From Psychrobacillus sp042944905 (GTDB lineage Bacteria; Bacillota; Bacilli; Bacillales_A; Planococcaceae), in the NCBI RefSeq assembly GCF_042944905.1, contig NZ_CP168496.1, positions 1,860,001 to 1,924,000 on the forward strand: a stretch of DNA of 64,000 nt, read 5' to 3'. Numbering within the stretch: position 1 is the stretch's first letter; each line of letters begins with the position of its first letter. Below are positions 8,608 to 17,948 of the stretch, piece after piece. The position numbers were made by a program, and so were the translations under genes. Below the pieces are notes generated by a model, which had not been told where the DNA came from, searched no databases, and saw only the letters and a list, made by a program, of their open reading frames with translations.

Positions 8608-9198
8608 TTATTTACCGTCTTCAATTAAGTTTTCTACGTCCATAACAATTTCTTCTTTTGGTACATCTGATACTCCGCTATAGTTTTTTACAACTACACC
8701 GTTTTGGTCTACTAAATAAAAGGAGGTACCATGAATAACTTGGTTGGATTTCGGATCATCTTTTACTAAGGTTTTAAATGATTTTTCTGCGAACTTTGCA
8801 ATTTCATCTTGCTTATAACCAGTTAGAAGCTGCCACTTGCTTTCATCAGTTACGTCATAGTTTCCTAAATATTCTTGAAGCTTCTTAGGAGTATCTATCT
8901 CTGGATCTACACTGAAGGCAACAATCTTATAATCTTTTATCCCTTTATCTACAAGCATTTGTTGAATTTCGCTCATATTAAAGGTCATTGGAGGACAAAC
9001 GGAAGTACAGTTTGTAAAGACAAACGTAGCTAACCAAACAGTTCCTTTCAGACTTTCTAACGAAACCTTTTTATTATGTTGGTTTACATAATTGAAATCT
9101 TGCACTTCCCAATTTGTTTGTGCTTCAAATTTCCCACTACTGCCACAACCTGCAAGGACAAGTAATGATATAAAAATAATAGCTATTAATTTCTTCAT
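8608..9198 (-). CDS. SCO1/SenC/PrrC family lipoprotein (copper chaperone for cytochrome oxidase)
   Basis: The 196-residue protein has a lipoprotein signal (SLLVLAGC, modified Cys18) and a thioredoxin-like domain on the outer face of the membrane. The copper-binding set is complete: Cys64 and Cys68 in FTNCTSVCPPMTF, and His156 in VIHGTSFYLV. SCO proteins help build the CuA centre of cytochrome c oxidase; the B. subtilis counterpart is YpmQ/BsSco. It is a single gene with its own terminator. Confidence 0.93.
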   Translation of the reverse strand: MKKLIAIIFISLLVLAGCGSSGKFEAQTNWEVQDFNYVNQHNKKVSLESLKGTVWLATFVFTNCTSVCPPMTFNMSEIQQMLVDKGIKDYKIVAFSVDPEIDTPKKLQEYLGNYDVTDESKWQLLTGYKQDEIAKFAEKSFKTLVKDDPKSNQVIHGTSFYLVDQNGVVVKNYSGVSDVPKEEIVMDVENLIEDGK

Positions 9199-9301
9199 CT
9201 ATGAGACCTCTCTTTTTTGTTCATAATCTTATCTTATCGAAAGAATTTTGTTCATTCAACTACCTTGTCTCTTCATTTTCAACAGTTTTGTGAATGGAGA
9301 G

Positions 9302-9440
9302 CTTATTTTTGGCTCTGTTAACCCACACTGTTTATTGGCGTTGCAGGCGGACGCTTTCTACCTGAGCGGTGGAGTTCCTCTTTTGTTCGCTCCTGAGGGG
9401 TCTCACCTGGACATACTCTTACCACTGGAGTAGCCGCATT
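9302..9440. repeat. possible dispersed intergenic repeat remnant
   Basis: This more GC-rich patch contains GCAGGCGGACGCTTTC and CTCCTGAGGGGTCTCACC. It recalls GGCGGACGCTTTCCGCG-type intergenic repeats that I remember from Bacillaceae genomes. I see no ORF with a ribosome site. The attribution is from memory of similar sequences and is uncertain. Confidence 0.35.
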
Positions 9441-9491
9441 CCACTACAATCAAGTAAATGTTTCTAACTCAACAATTCCATCTAACATAGC

Positions 9492-9614
9492 TTATTTTAA
9501 AGATAACAGGACATGTTTGATTTCTTCTAGTTTGCTTTCTACTCGGTGCATCAAGTAAAATGACACAAATATAGGAAAGCCAACATCTTGAATCAATGAA
9601 AGCCACTGTTCCAT
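9492..9614 (-). CDS. YvrJ family protein
   Basis: The 40-residue protein starts MEQWLSLIQDVGFPIFVSFY and continues LMHRVESKLEEIKHVL, matching YvrJ small membrane proteins of unknown function. The ATG at 9614 is preceded by AAAGGAAGTG; a longer frame upstream runs through the insertion-sequence end and has no ribosome site. In relatives YvrJ follows DUF1659 and DUF2922. Here an insertion sequence separates it from them, so it has probably lost its native promoter. Confidence 0.8.
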   Translation of the reverse strand: MEQWLSLIQDVGFPIFVSFYLMHRVESKLEEIKHVLLSLK

Positions 9615-9633
9615 CTTATTCACTTCCTTTTTA

Positions 9634-11319
9634 AAACTTAAACGGCTAATATATCGCAATGACCTAAATTTATGGTAAAATATAAATAATAAATTCATAA
9701 ATGATGGTGAGAAAATGCGAACAAAAAATCGTTTAGTTGCTACTGAAACAAAATACTATAGACCTGAGTTTTCAAACTGTCCAACTTGTCAATCTAAGTT
9801 AGATTATTGTCATACAGTCTCTAAAAAGACCATTTCTACTCTGGATGGGGTAAAAACCATTATTAACATGGGGTATCGCTGTACGAACCCAACATGTGAA
9901 AATGCGTCGACTGTATTTCGTTCTGCACAAGCAGAACACTTAAGTATAAAACACATCACATACGGGATTGATGTCTTGGCTTTTGTTGGAGAATTACGTT
10001 TTAAAGAGCACAAAACTCGAATAGAAATAATGAACATTTTAAATCAAAGTGGGGTTGTCGTTTCAGAGCGTCATGTCCAGAAATTATATGAAAGATACAC
10101 GGTTTTACTGCGCGCCAGCGTGGTGGAAAACAGTAAAAATATGCTTAATGAAATGGTGGATAAGCATGGTGGGATCATTCTTTCTATGGATGGGGTACAG
10201 CCTGAAAAGGGGAATGAAACACTTTACGTGATTAGAGAAGTTCTTAGTGGGACGATTCTAGCGGCCAAGAATGTGAAAAGTAGTTCCACGGAAGAACTAA
10301 TGGAATTTATCAAGCCTGTCTTAGATTTGGGATTTCCAATTCTAGGTTTTGTCAGTGATGGTCAGAAATCAATTCGACTTGCGTTTGAAACTTTGTCTCC
10401 AGAAACACCTTATCAGTACTGTCAATTTCACTATTTAAAAGACATCGCAAAACCAGCTGTGGATAAAGATCGTAAGTTAAAAACAAACATCAAAAAGAAA
10501 CTGCGCGGAATACGCGAAATTGAAAAAAAGGCTTTAGAAGAAGATCATCTAGAATCAGAAACAACTCTAGCATATACTGCGGCAATCCGTTCTGTTTTAT
10601 TAGAAGATGGATGTCCGCCTCTTGATTTACCAGGAATGAAGATTTTTGAACAGACAAAACTGATTCAAAAATCGATCGAAAATTGCCTGGAAAAAAAGGG
10701 CTCCTCTAATACTTAAAAGGTTGTTCAGAATAGTCAGTAATGTTGATTCCTTTCAAAAAGAATACCAACAAGTTGTTAGACTAAATACGCGTATTAGACG
10801 CATCGCTACTATATTAGAGCCTTCCAAACGTAAAACAAGCGATTCTGTTAGAAATAGATTAGCTTTTTACCTAAAGGAGATAGAACGAAAGTTAACAAAA
10901 GAAGAAGATGAAGAGTTTGTAGATAACTTGAAACGGTATAGCAAAGGATTTTGGAAAGGATTATTTGCGTGTTATGACTATCCGATTTTACCTAGAACAA
11001 ACAATGATCATGAGTTGTTTTTCCGTAGAATTAAGCGTAGACATCGAAGAATTACTGGTTTGCGTTCTTGGAATCGCTACATTATGAGACACGGGGAGTA
11101 TATTGTATTTGCCGAAGATGCAATAGATGACCCAAACATTATCCAACGCCTCTCATCGGTAAGTCATGATAAGTATTGTGAAGAAAATGAAAGTTGGAAT
11201 GAAAGAAAAAGTGAACATGTGAAGAGATATCGATATAAAAGAGATCCATCCTCGTATCTTAAAAATATAGAAGAAAAATGGCTAAACCAATAATTGTGTT
11301 AGTTTAGCCGTTTAAGTTT
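9634..11319 (+). mobile_element. insertion sequence with 16-bp terminal inverted repeats
   Basis: The ends carry AAACTTAAACGGCTAA (9634-9649) and its exact inverted copy (11304-11319), giving a 1686-bp element with one transposase gene. It sits in the T-rich tract between the DUF2922 terminator and the yvrJ ribosome site. Both flanks are homopolymer-like, so I could not identify a target duplication. The DDE-type transposase with an N-terminal zinc-finger-like region suggests an ISL3-like or unclassified group. Confidence 0.85.
9715..11293 (+). pseudogene. transposase split by a +1 shift at an A7 run
   Basis: Two consecutive frames encode one transposase. The first part (9715-10716, 333 residues) has Zn-binding-like CPTC and CTNPTCEN motifs, catalytic-looking LSMDGVQ and GFVSDGQKS, and CQFHYLKD. 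The second part (from about 10700, annotated start TTG 10721, to 11293) holds the C-terminal PRTNNDHELFFRRIKRRHRR region with the expected last acidic residue. The switch falls at A7 (10691-10697). Removing one A joins LEK to RAPLILKRLFRIVS in frame. The shift is the wrong direction for ordinary -1 frameshifting, so I favour an inactivating slippage, or transcriptional slippage. Confidence 0.8.
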
Positions 11320-11348
11320 AAAAAAGACCCCCCAATGCAGGAGAGTCT
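11320..11348 (-). terminator. terminator after DUF2922
   Basis: On the minus strand AGACTCTCC and GGGGGGTCT pair imperfectly around TGCATT, followed by a T-run. The insertion sequence begins inside or next to that T-run. Confidence 0.65.
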
Positions 11349-11355
11349 AAGATAA

Positions 11356-11568
11356 TTAGATAATTTGTGTAACGTTACGTTCTACTATTCTTGCACTTTT
11401 TACAATCGACAGTGGTGTGCCTTCTACATGAAAGACATTACTCGAAACAATTGCTTCCATTCCATCTTCAATTTCCTTACTCGTTAGTGATTCTTTCGGA
11501 TCATCAACAGTTACTAGTAATCTTTTCCCACTTGCTGTTTCAAATTGCAGTTGTAAAGACTTGGCCAT
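11356..11568 (-). CDS. DUF2922 family protein
   Basis: The 70-residue product (MAKSLQLQFETASGKRLLVT ... VDDPKESLTSKEIEDGM) matches DUF2922, a short family of unknown function found beside DUF1659 and YvrJ in Bacillales. It has no signal peptide or membrane segment. Its ATG is 6-7 nt after a GGGGGGAAATG-type site. It lies 26 bp after DUF1659, clearly in the same operon. Confidence 0.88.
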   Translation of the reverse strand: MAKSLQLQFETASGKRLLVTVDDPKESLTSKEIEDGMEAIVSSNVFHVEGTPLSIVKSARIVERNVTQII

Positions 11569-11594
11569 TTCATTTCCCCCCTACTAATTTTAAG

Positions 11595-11810
11595 TCAGAT
11601 TAAATTCGATGTTTCCACTTTTTCAGCCCCGATATAGGGACTATTTGAAAAGTTTGCAAGTGTTGTAGCAACTGTATCTAAACCGTTCGCTGTTGCACTT
11701 GCTTGAATGTTACGTAAAGATTTAGATTTCGTTTTCATCTTACCTTCTTCCGTCAAGCCTGCTTCAAATACTAACTTTAATACTGCTTGCTTATATTCTA
11801 GGTTTGCCAT
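11595..11810 (-). CDS. DUF1659 family protein
   Basis: The 71-residue product (MANLEYKQAVLKLVFEAG ... TKSKSLRNIQASATANGLDT) matches DUF1659, a small conserved protein of unknown function. I chose ATG 11810, which follows AAAGGAGGTG; an upstream GTG overlaps that site. It is first in the DUF1659-DUF2922(-YvrJ) operon, whose third gene has been cut off by an insertion sequence. Confidence 0.88.
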   Translation of the reverse strand: MANLEYKQAVLKLVFEAGLTEEGKMKTKSKSLRNIQASATANGLDTVATTLANFSNSPYIGAEKVETSNLI

Positions 11811-11924
11811 GTATTTCACCTCCTTTCAACTAGTAAATAGAAACTTTTTGAAAGAAAGAATACAAAGAGAGTGAAATTTTTATCGGAACATCTTATACTA
11901 AGGATAGAAAAATGAGGTGATAGA

Positions 11925-12383
11925 TTGGCATTAACTGGTTGGTTTTTATGGTTTATTCTATTTTGGGTTGTTCTTTTAGTAGGTTTAATGGCCATCGGTG
12001 GATTCTTCATGTTCCGTAAGTTCCTAAAAGCACTTCCAAAAAACGACGGAAAATCAGATTTAGATTGGGAAGCATATTATGTAGATAACACCATTCATCT
12101 TTGGAATGATGATCAAAAAGCGCTTTTAAATGAATTAGTGAGTCCTGTGCCAGATCTCTTTAGACCAGTAGCAAAGCAAAAAATCGCTGGTAAAATTGGT
12201 CAGCTGGCACTCGAAGAAAAAGCGACTTCGATTACTCGCGAGTTACTAATTAGGGGCTATATAATTGCAACTCCAAAGCGAGATCATAAATTTCTGCGAA
12301 AAAAGTTAGCGGAAATGGAAATAGACGTTACCCCGTTTAACAAGTTCTTTCAGGAATCTGAAACTAGAAAAAAGGCACAATAA
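11925..12383 (+). CDS. yneK: DUF2621 family membrane protein (YneK-like)
   Basis: The 152-residue protein has one N-terminal transmembrane helix (about residues 5-28) and a soluble domain with LDWEAYYVDNT and DLFRPVAKQKIAGKIG, matching B. subtilis YneK/DUF2621 (function unknown). It starts at TTG 11925 behind GAGGTGA; no ATG is nearby. It converges on ccdC over a bidirectional terminator, next to ccdC, yneI and ccdA as in B. subtilis. Confidence 0.85.
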   Translation: MALTGWFLWFILFWVVLLVGLMAIGGFFMFRKFLKALPKNDGKSDLDWEAYYVDNTIHLWNDDQKALLNELVSPVPDLFRPVAKQKIAGKIGQLALEEKATSITRELLIRGYIIATPKRDHKFLRKKLAEMEIDVTPFNKFFQESETRKKAQ

Positions 12384-12384
12384 T

Positions 12385-12422
12385 AAAAGCGAGTACTCCA
12401 CTTTTAGGAGGTACTCGCTTTT
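12385..12422. terminator. bidirectional terminator between yneK and ccdC
   Basis: Long arms AAAAGCGAGTACTCC and GGAGGTACTCGCTTTT with T-rich tails on both sides serve the two convergent genes. Confidence 0.85.
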
Positions 12423-12428
12423 GATTTT

Positions 12429-12920
12429 TTATTCAATTACTCCTGCTTTTTGGAGTTTTTTATAGCGCAAATACATGGCAATACGCCATGGTACAATCAT
12501 TCCAAAAGCTAGTATCCAAAACATTCCACTAAGTTGTCCAACATCAATGGTTGAGCTTAATATTAGCTTTCCGACTATACGAACTATTAGCAATCCAATA
12601 ATGATGAAAATAAAAGCTTTAGATTGCTTTAAATAGATTTCTCCATCTCTCCGTTCAAATTTCGAGGTCCAAATAAGTACAGTAGAGAATAGTATCCCTA
12701 CTGCGATTGCCTCTATAATTTCCGTACCTGTTACTCGAAAGTATGGAAATACAAACATGAGTGCACCTGTAGACATAAATAACGGTGGTAAAAGTATTTT
12801 TTTGACACTTGCAGGTTTTTTGGAAGACTTTGCTCGAATCGTCGTTACGAGAATCCCCATTCCGATAGCAAAAATGGAGGAAAGAATAATCATAATATTA
12901 GGTTGGATTTTATCAAACAT
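12429..12920 (-). CDS. ccdC: CcdC family membrane protein
   Basis: The 163-residue protein has five hydrophobic segments, with KPASVKKILLPPLFMSTGALMF between the first two, typical of CcdC (YneJ). In B. subtilis it is encoded after ccdA and yneI, although its role in cytochrome c maturation is not established. It is the last gene of ccdA-yneI-ccdC on the minus strand, 77 bp after yneI. Confidence 0.85.
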   Translation of the reverse strand: MFDKIQPNIMIILSSIFAIGMGILVTTIRAKSSKKPASVKKILLPPLFMSTGALMFVFPYFRVTGTEIIEAIAVGILFSTVLIWTSKFERRDGEIYLKQSKAFIFIIIGLLIVRIVGKLILSSTIDVGQLSGMFWILAFGMIVPWRIAMYLRYKKLQKAGVIE

Positions 12921-12997
12921 AAGAATTCCCCATATCTTGTAAGTCTTTTACTGTGTTAGGAACATCTTTTATACAGTATTCTAGACATTTTTTTGAG

Positions 12998-13369
12998 TCA
13001 ATTTTCGGTCCAATTTGTTACATTTTGCAATATCTGTACAATTTGATCTGGATTAAAAGGTTTCGTGATAAAATCTTTTGCCCCACTTTCAATTGCTTCT
13101 ACAATCAGTTTTTGTTGACCTAATGCAGTAACCATCACAATTTTTGCTTCTGGAAACTCCCTCAAAATCTTTTTCACTGCTTCAATACCAGTCATAACTG
13201 GCATTGTAATATCCATTGTCACTACATCTGGCAATAATTCGCGATACTTTTCTACAGCTTCTTTACCATTGGCTGCTTCACCAATTATTTCAAATTGATG
13301 GTTCTCTAGCATTCTTTTTATAGTTGCGCGCATGAAGACTGCATCGTCTACTACTAATACTGTTGGCAT
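12998..13369 (-). CDS. yneI: CheY-like single-domain response regulator (YneI)
   Basis: This 123-residue receiver domain has no output domain. The acidic pair Asp8/Asp9, the phospho-acceptor Asp53 (DVVTMDITMPVMTG), a conserved Thr in MVTALGQ and the Lys in DFITKPFNPDQ are all present. I chose the second ATG (13369) because AAGGAGG lies 7 nt upstream of it but only 1 nt before the first ATG. It sits directly after ccdA (18 bp), as in B. subtilis. Its kinase partner is unknown. Confidence 0.92.
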   Translation of the reverse strand: MPTVLVVDDAVFMRATIKRMLENHQFEIIGEAANGKEAVEKYRELLPDVVTMDITMPVMTGIEAVKKILREFPEAKIVMVTALGQQKLIVEAIESGAKDFITKPFNPDQIVQILQNVTNWTEN

Positions 13370-13387
13370 TATCATGCCTCCTTCTTT

Positions 13388-14098
13388 TTAAAATCCTTGA
13401 AACTCCCCGAAAATTGGACTTAGAATTTGAATAATATAAGTTAAACCATCAAAAAATAATAGGATTCCAAGAGCAATCATAATATAACCGCCAACTTTCA
13501 CGATTAAATTGCTATTTTTACGAATCCAATTAAGACGCGTGACAAAGAATGACAATACAAAAAATGGAATAGCAAATCCAAATACATAGGCTAGCATATA
13601 CAACATCCCAGCATCAGGATTCGACCCAGCCATAACTATTACTGCAGCTAAAATCGGTCCAGTACATGGCGTCCAACCAGCAGCAAATGCCATTCCGATT
13701 AATATTGTTCCTAAATAACCAGCAGGACGATTTTTAAACTGAAGACGCTTCTCTTTCATTAAGAACTCTGGATTAAAGATCCCTACGATGATTAAACCAA
13801 AAATGACAATAAAAATTGCTCCAACTTGACGAAGCAGATCATCATATTGAATGAAAAAAGTGCCTACAAATGATGTTGCAAATCCGATAGCAACAAAGAT
13901 AATAGAAAACCCTAATAAGAAGAATAATGTATGTAACATTCCTCTTTTTTGCATTTGTTTCTTATCGGTTTTAATTTCTTCTAATGACATTCCTGTAATA
14001 TAGGATAAGAATGCGGGATACAGTGGCAACGTACAAGGTGAGATAAAACTTAAAAAACCTGCACCAAATGCCAGTAAAAAGTTTATATCGGTATTCAT
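13388..14098 (-). CDS. ccdA: cytochrome c biogenesis thiol carrier CcdA
   Basis: The 236-residue membrane protein has six or more transmembrane segments and moves reducing equivalents across the membrane for cytochrome c haem attachment and for spore-envelope thioredoxins. Its two redox cysteines lie in SFISPCTLPLYPAFLSY near the N-terminus and in AAGWTPCTGPILA in the middle. The length is normal for CcdA. It heads ccdA-yneI-ccdC. Confidence 0.95.
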   Translation of the reverse strand: MNTDINFLLAFGAGFLSFISPCTLPLYPAFLSYITGMSLEEIKTDKKQMQKRGMLHTLFFLLGFSIIFVAIGFATSFVGTFFIQYDDLLRQVGAIFIVIFGLIIVGIFNPEFLMKEKRLQFKNRPAGYLGTILIGMAFAAGWTPCTGPILAAVIVMAGSNPDAGMLYMLAYVFGFAIPFFVLSFFVTRLNWIRKNSNLIVKVGGYIMIALGILLFFDGLTYIIQILSPIFGEFQGF

Positions 14099-14188
14099 TG
14101 CAGTCTTCCTTTCCGATTTACTGTCCCTATCGTACCAAATTTTTCACACATTTACTCTACTAAAGCTTGTGACAGCTTTTTGACTTTT

Positions 14189-15973
14189 TTAAGCGATATC
14201 CTCTATTACACCGTTTTGAAGTAAGTACATTTTATGATATAAACCTTTCTCGTTCAACAGTTGTTGGTGAGTACCTCGTTCTACTATTTCTCCGTGATGA
14301 AGTACTAATATTAACTCAGCATCTTGTATCGTACTTAACCGATGGGCAATTGCAATCGTTGTCCGTCCTTTCCGCATTTTCTCTAGACTACTTTGTATAG
14401 CAACTTCTGTCTCTGTATCAATATTCGCTGTCGCTTCATCTAATACAAGTATTTTCGGATTCGTTGCAATTGTTCGTGCAAATGCTACCAATTGTCTTTG
14501 TCCACTTGAGAAGGTAGATCCTCTCTCGGTTACTTTTTGCTTGTAAGCAAACGGCAGTTTTTCTATAAAGTTATTCGCCTGCACGAATTCCGCAGCGGCT
14601 TTCACTTCGTCATCAGTCTTATCCTTGGCATGCAATCGTATGTTGCTTTCAATATCCCCATAGAATAAAAATGGATCTTGCAGAACTAGCCCTACTTTTT
14701 CGCGAATTTCCTCCGTTTTAAAATCTTTGACCGAATGCCCATCAATTTTAATATCACCTTGTGCAAATTCATAGAAACGCATGAGTAAGTTAATAATAGA
14801 ACTTTTTCCGCTTCCTGTATGTCCCACTAAAGCAACAGTTTGACCTGGTTCTGCTGTGAATGAAATATTTTTCAGTACATCTGTTTTTCCATCATACGAA
14901 AACGTCACATTTTGAAACTCAATTTTCCCTTGTTCAATGTTAGCTTCTTCCACATTTTTTTGTACTGGAGCTAAATCTTCTTCATCCAATAGCTTGAACA
15001 CTCGAGAAGCTGCAACAATTGCTTGTTGAAAAATAGATAGCCGTTGCATCACTTGATTGATTGGCTCAAAGAAACGGTCTATATAAGTGACGAATGCGTA
15101 TATAACTCCTACTTCAACGGTGTTATTCATCGAAGTAATCCCAAAATAACTGAGTACCATGATAATTGCTAAAGCGTACACTAAATCGATTGCAGGACGT
15201 AAGAGAATACTATCTAGCTTGATATTCCGTTTTCCCGCATTCCAATGCGAATCATTTATATTATTAAACTCATCTTGTAATCTGTCTTCTTGTCTAAACG
15301 CTTGAATCATTGTCATCCCTTGCAGTGACTCTGCAAGCTTTGCGTTTAGTTGACTTAGTCGTTCACGTAAATCTTGATAAACAACGGAACTATATTTTCG
15401 ATACGTTTTGATAATTACAAACATTATCGGCAATAAAACCGTTGCGAACAGTGCTAATTTAACATTCAATATGAACATAGCAATGTACACACCAATTATT
15501 AAAAATCCACTTTGTACAAACCCTACTAATACACTAACGAACATATCTTTTATCGCTTCTGTATCATTCGTCACACGTGACACAATACTTCCTGCAGGTG
15601 TTTTGTCAAAATATCGCATCCCTAGTTTATGCACTTTAGTGAACACATCAATACGCATCTGTTGAATAATCTTCAGTGCGATTTCCTGGAACTTCAATAA
15701 TTGAAAATAACTTACGACGATATTTCCCACTTGAATAAACACATAACCAAGTGCTAATCCGACAAGTGGTCCAGTAGGAAAACTTCTAGGAGTTAAATAG
15801 TCATCCATAAATGTTTTGATTAAATATGGTCCGAGTATATCTCCGGTTACTGTTAATATTAGTAAAAATAATGCAATACTAATTACTTTTGTATGTGGTT
15901 TTAAAAATGTTAATAATCTTTTTAGTATGTTCCACTGATCTTTTCCTGTAAGCTGTGGCTGCTTTTCATTCAT
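14189..15973 (-). CDS. ABC multidrug exporter subunit, BmrD-type (catalytic NBD)
   Basis: The 594-residue half-transporter has a six-helix membrane domain (residues about 1-320) and an ATPase domain. It has canonical Walker A (GHTGSGKSS) and Walker B with the catalytic glutamate (ILVLDEATANID), but a degenerate signature (FSSGQRQ in place of LSGGQ). The partner encoded just upstream shows the opposite pattern, so together they form one working and one degenerate ATP site, as in BmrCD/LmrCD. It overlaps the partner gene by 4 nt. The substrate is not inferable. Confidence 0.9.
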   Translation of the reverse strand: MNEKQPQLTGKDQWNILKRLLTFLKPHTKVISIALFLLILTVTGDILGPYLIKTFMDDYLTPRSFPTGPLVGLALGYVFIQVGNIVVSYFQLLKFQEIALKIIQQMRIDVFTKVHKLGMRYFDKTPAGSIVSRVTNDTEAIKDMFVSVLVGFVQSGFLIIGVYIAMFILNVKLALFATVLLPIMFVIIKTYRKYSSVVYQDLRERLSQLNAKLAESLQGMTMIQAFRQEDRLQDEFNNINDSHWNAGKRNIKLDSILLRPAIDLVYALAIIMVLSYFGITSMNNTVEVGVIYAFVTYIDRFFEPINQVMQRLSIFQQAIVAASRVFKLLDEEDLAPVQKNVEEANIEQGKIEFQNVTFSYDGKTDVLKNISFTAEPGQTVALVGHTGSGKSSIINLLMRFYEFAQGDIKIDGHSVKDFKTEEIREKVGLVLQDPFLFYGDIESNIRLHAKDKTDDEVKAAAEFVQANNFIEKLPFAYKQKVTERGSTFSSGQRQLVAFARTIATNPKILVLDEATANIDTETEVAIQSSLEKMRKGRTTIAIAHRLSTIQDAELILVLHHGEIVERGTHQQLLNEKGLYHKMYLLQNGVIEDIA

Positions 15974-17727
15974 TCCTCTTCACCACCCTTTTCAACTAAT
16001 GTCTCTAGTTGCTGCAATTGATACATTTCAAAATATACTCCTTTTACTTCCATTAATTGTTCATGTGATCCTTTTTCAATGATGGTCCCTTCACTCATGA
16101 CAATAATTTGATGGGCATGTTGAATCGCACTGAGACGATGTGATGTAATGATTGTTGTTTCATCCGTCCGCTTTGCTTTCAATGCTTCTAATATAGCTTC
16201 TTCCGTTCGTGCATCCACTGCTGATAAAGAATCATCCAGAATAAGTAATTCAGGCTCCATCATTAATGCCCGTGCAATCGAAATTCGTTGCTTTTGTCCG
16301 CCTGAAAGAGATACCCCTCGTTCCCCTACAATCGTGTCATAGCCATCCGTAAACTGTAATATGTCTTCATGGATGTAAGCCAGTTTTGCTGCTTCGTGTA
16401 CTTGCGCCATAGTCGCATCTGCATTTGCGAAGGCAATATTGCCCGCAACGGTCGTAGAAAACAAAAAGTGATCTTGAGGAACATAACCAATAGCCTCTCG
16501 TAATCGTCGCTTTTTATAATCATCGATAGCATGATCTCCGTAGATGATTTGCCCTGTATACCCTTCAAATTCTCTCATTAATAGTTTTAAAATTGCCGTC
16601 TTTCCTGCTCCAGTTTTGCCGACTATCCCTAATGTTTCTCCTCGTTTTAACGTGAAATGTACATTATGCATAGCTACTCGATCATCGCCAGGGAATTTAA
16701 ACTCTTCTATATGAAACTGTAAGTCCCCTTCTGGCTTTTGGTCTAATGCACCTTCTTTGTCGTCAATTTCCACTTTTTCTTCTAATAAATTAATAATACG
16801 GTCATATGAAGCACGACCACGCTCCACAATATTAAATAACCAACCAAAGGCAAGCATTGGCCAAACAAGAAGACCTAAATACGACGTAAATGCAAATAAA
16901 TCACCAATGGACATATCGCCAGCGAGGATAAATCGAGTTCCAAACACAATGGATAAGAAGAAACACATACCGACAATGAGTGATATGGTCGGATCGAATA
17001 ACGAATCTACTTTTGCAACATGAATATTTTTATCCACGACTTCTTGTGATAACTGAACAAAATCCTCTGTGTCTTCTTTTTCCTGTCCGAATGTTTTAAT
17101 TACCTTTACACCAGAAATACTTTCTTGAGCCTTGTCATTTAAATCAGAAAAAGCTTCTTGGGCATAACGAAAACGCTGATGTAATAACTTTCCGTAATAA
17201 CTCGTCAATATCGCCATCAAAGGCAGCGGGATAAGTGCAATTAACGTAAGTTTCCAGTTAATCGTTATTGCCATGGCAGCTATAACAAACCCACCAGTAG
17301 TAATGGAATCTACGAGTGTTAGAACACCAGCACCTGCTGTTTGTTGAACAGCGGACAAATCATTCGTTGCGTGAGCCATTAAATCTCCCACACGTTTTTT
17401 CTGATAAAACGAAGGAGCCATTTTCGTAAAATGATGAAACAATTTCTCTCTAAGCTGTCTTGCTAAGAAGATAGAAGACCCGAATATCATAATACGCCAA
17501 TAATAGCGGAGAATGTACATCCCAATAGCTGCAAGTGCTAAAATCCCAAGCCATTTGACTAGAAATGCTTTACTTAATGTGCCTTTGCTTATTTCGTCTA
17601 CGATAAAACCGATTATTTTCGGTGGAAGCAGCTGAAGAAATGCTACAAACATTAGCATAAGTATGCCTATTAAATACTGCTTTTTTCGTTCTTTAAAAAA
17701 CCATCCCAAATCTAAAAATACTTTCAC
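15970..17727 (-). CDS. ABC multidrug exporter subunit, BmrC-type (degenerate NBD)
   Basis: This 585-residue half-transporter has six transmembrane helices followed by an ATPase domain with normal Walker A (GKTGAGKTA) and signature (LSGGQKQR), but Asp in place of the catalytic Glu in Walker B (LLILDDSLSAVD). That is the hallmark of the non-catalytic subunit in heterodimeric exporters such as B. subtilis BmrC/YheI, which it also matches in length. Drug or lipid export is the family role. I see no BmrB-type leader peptide upstream. Confidence 0.9.
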   Translation of the reverse strand: MKVFLDLGWFFKERKKQYLIGILMLMFVAFLQLLPPKIIGFIVDEISKGTLSKAFLVKWLGILALAAIGMYILRYYWRIMIFGSSIFLARQLREKLFHHFTKMAPSFYQKKRVGDLMAHATNDLSAVQQTAGAGVLTLVDSITTGGFVIAAMAITINWKLTLIALIPLPLMAILTSYYGKLLHQRFRYAQEAFSDLNDKAQESISGVKVIKTFGQEKEDTEDFVQLSQEVVDKNIHVAKVDSLFDPTISLIVGMCFFLSIVFGTRFILAGDMSIGDLFAFTSYLGLLVWPMLAFGWLFNIVERGRASYDRIINLLEEKVEIDDKEGALDQKPEGDLQFHIEEFKFPGDDRVAMHNVHFTLKRGETLGIVGKTGAGKTAILKLLMREFEGYTGQIIYGDHAIDDYKKRRLREAIGYVPQDHFLFSTTVAGNIAFANADATMAQVHEAAKLAYIHEDILQFTDGYDTIVGERGVSLSGGQKQRISIARALMMEPELLILDDSLSAVDARTEEAILEALKAKRTDETTIITSHRLSAIQHAHQIIVMSEGTIIEKGSHEQLMEVKGVYFEMYQLQQLETLVEKGGEEE

Positions 17728-17948
17728 TTTTCTTCCCCCATATGTATATATTAAGACTTTACTAGTTTATCAAATGTTTGAACATTGGGAAAGATAAGAA
17801 AACGAAATTATTCGGATTTTGAAATACTTTTCGTCGTTCAACAATGCAAGCATTTCTATTGGAAGTATAGAAGTAATAAAAACAATAGGTTTGAGCATTA
17901 TGAAAAGCAATTTTGAAGTCTATAAGCTCATAAAGTGACACTAAAAAT

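Noticed and set aside
10691..10710. Programmed -1 frameshift site in the transposase
   Set aside because: A -1 shift at the A7 run leads to a frame that stops almost immediately; the second half lies in the +1 frame.
10721..11293. Separate gene for the second half of the transposase
   Set aside because: Its TTG start has no ribosome site, and the upstream frame joins smoothly when one A is removed, so it is the 3' part of one broken gene.
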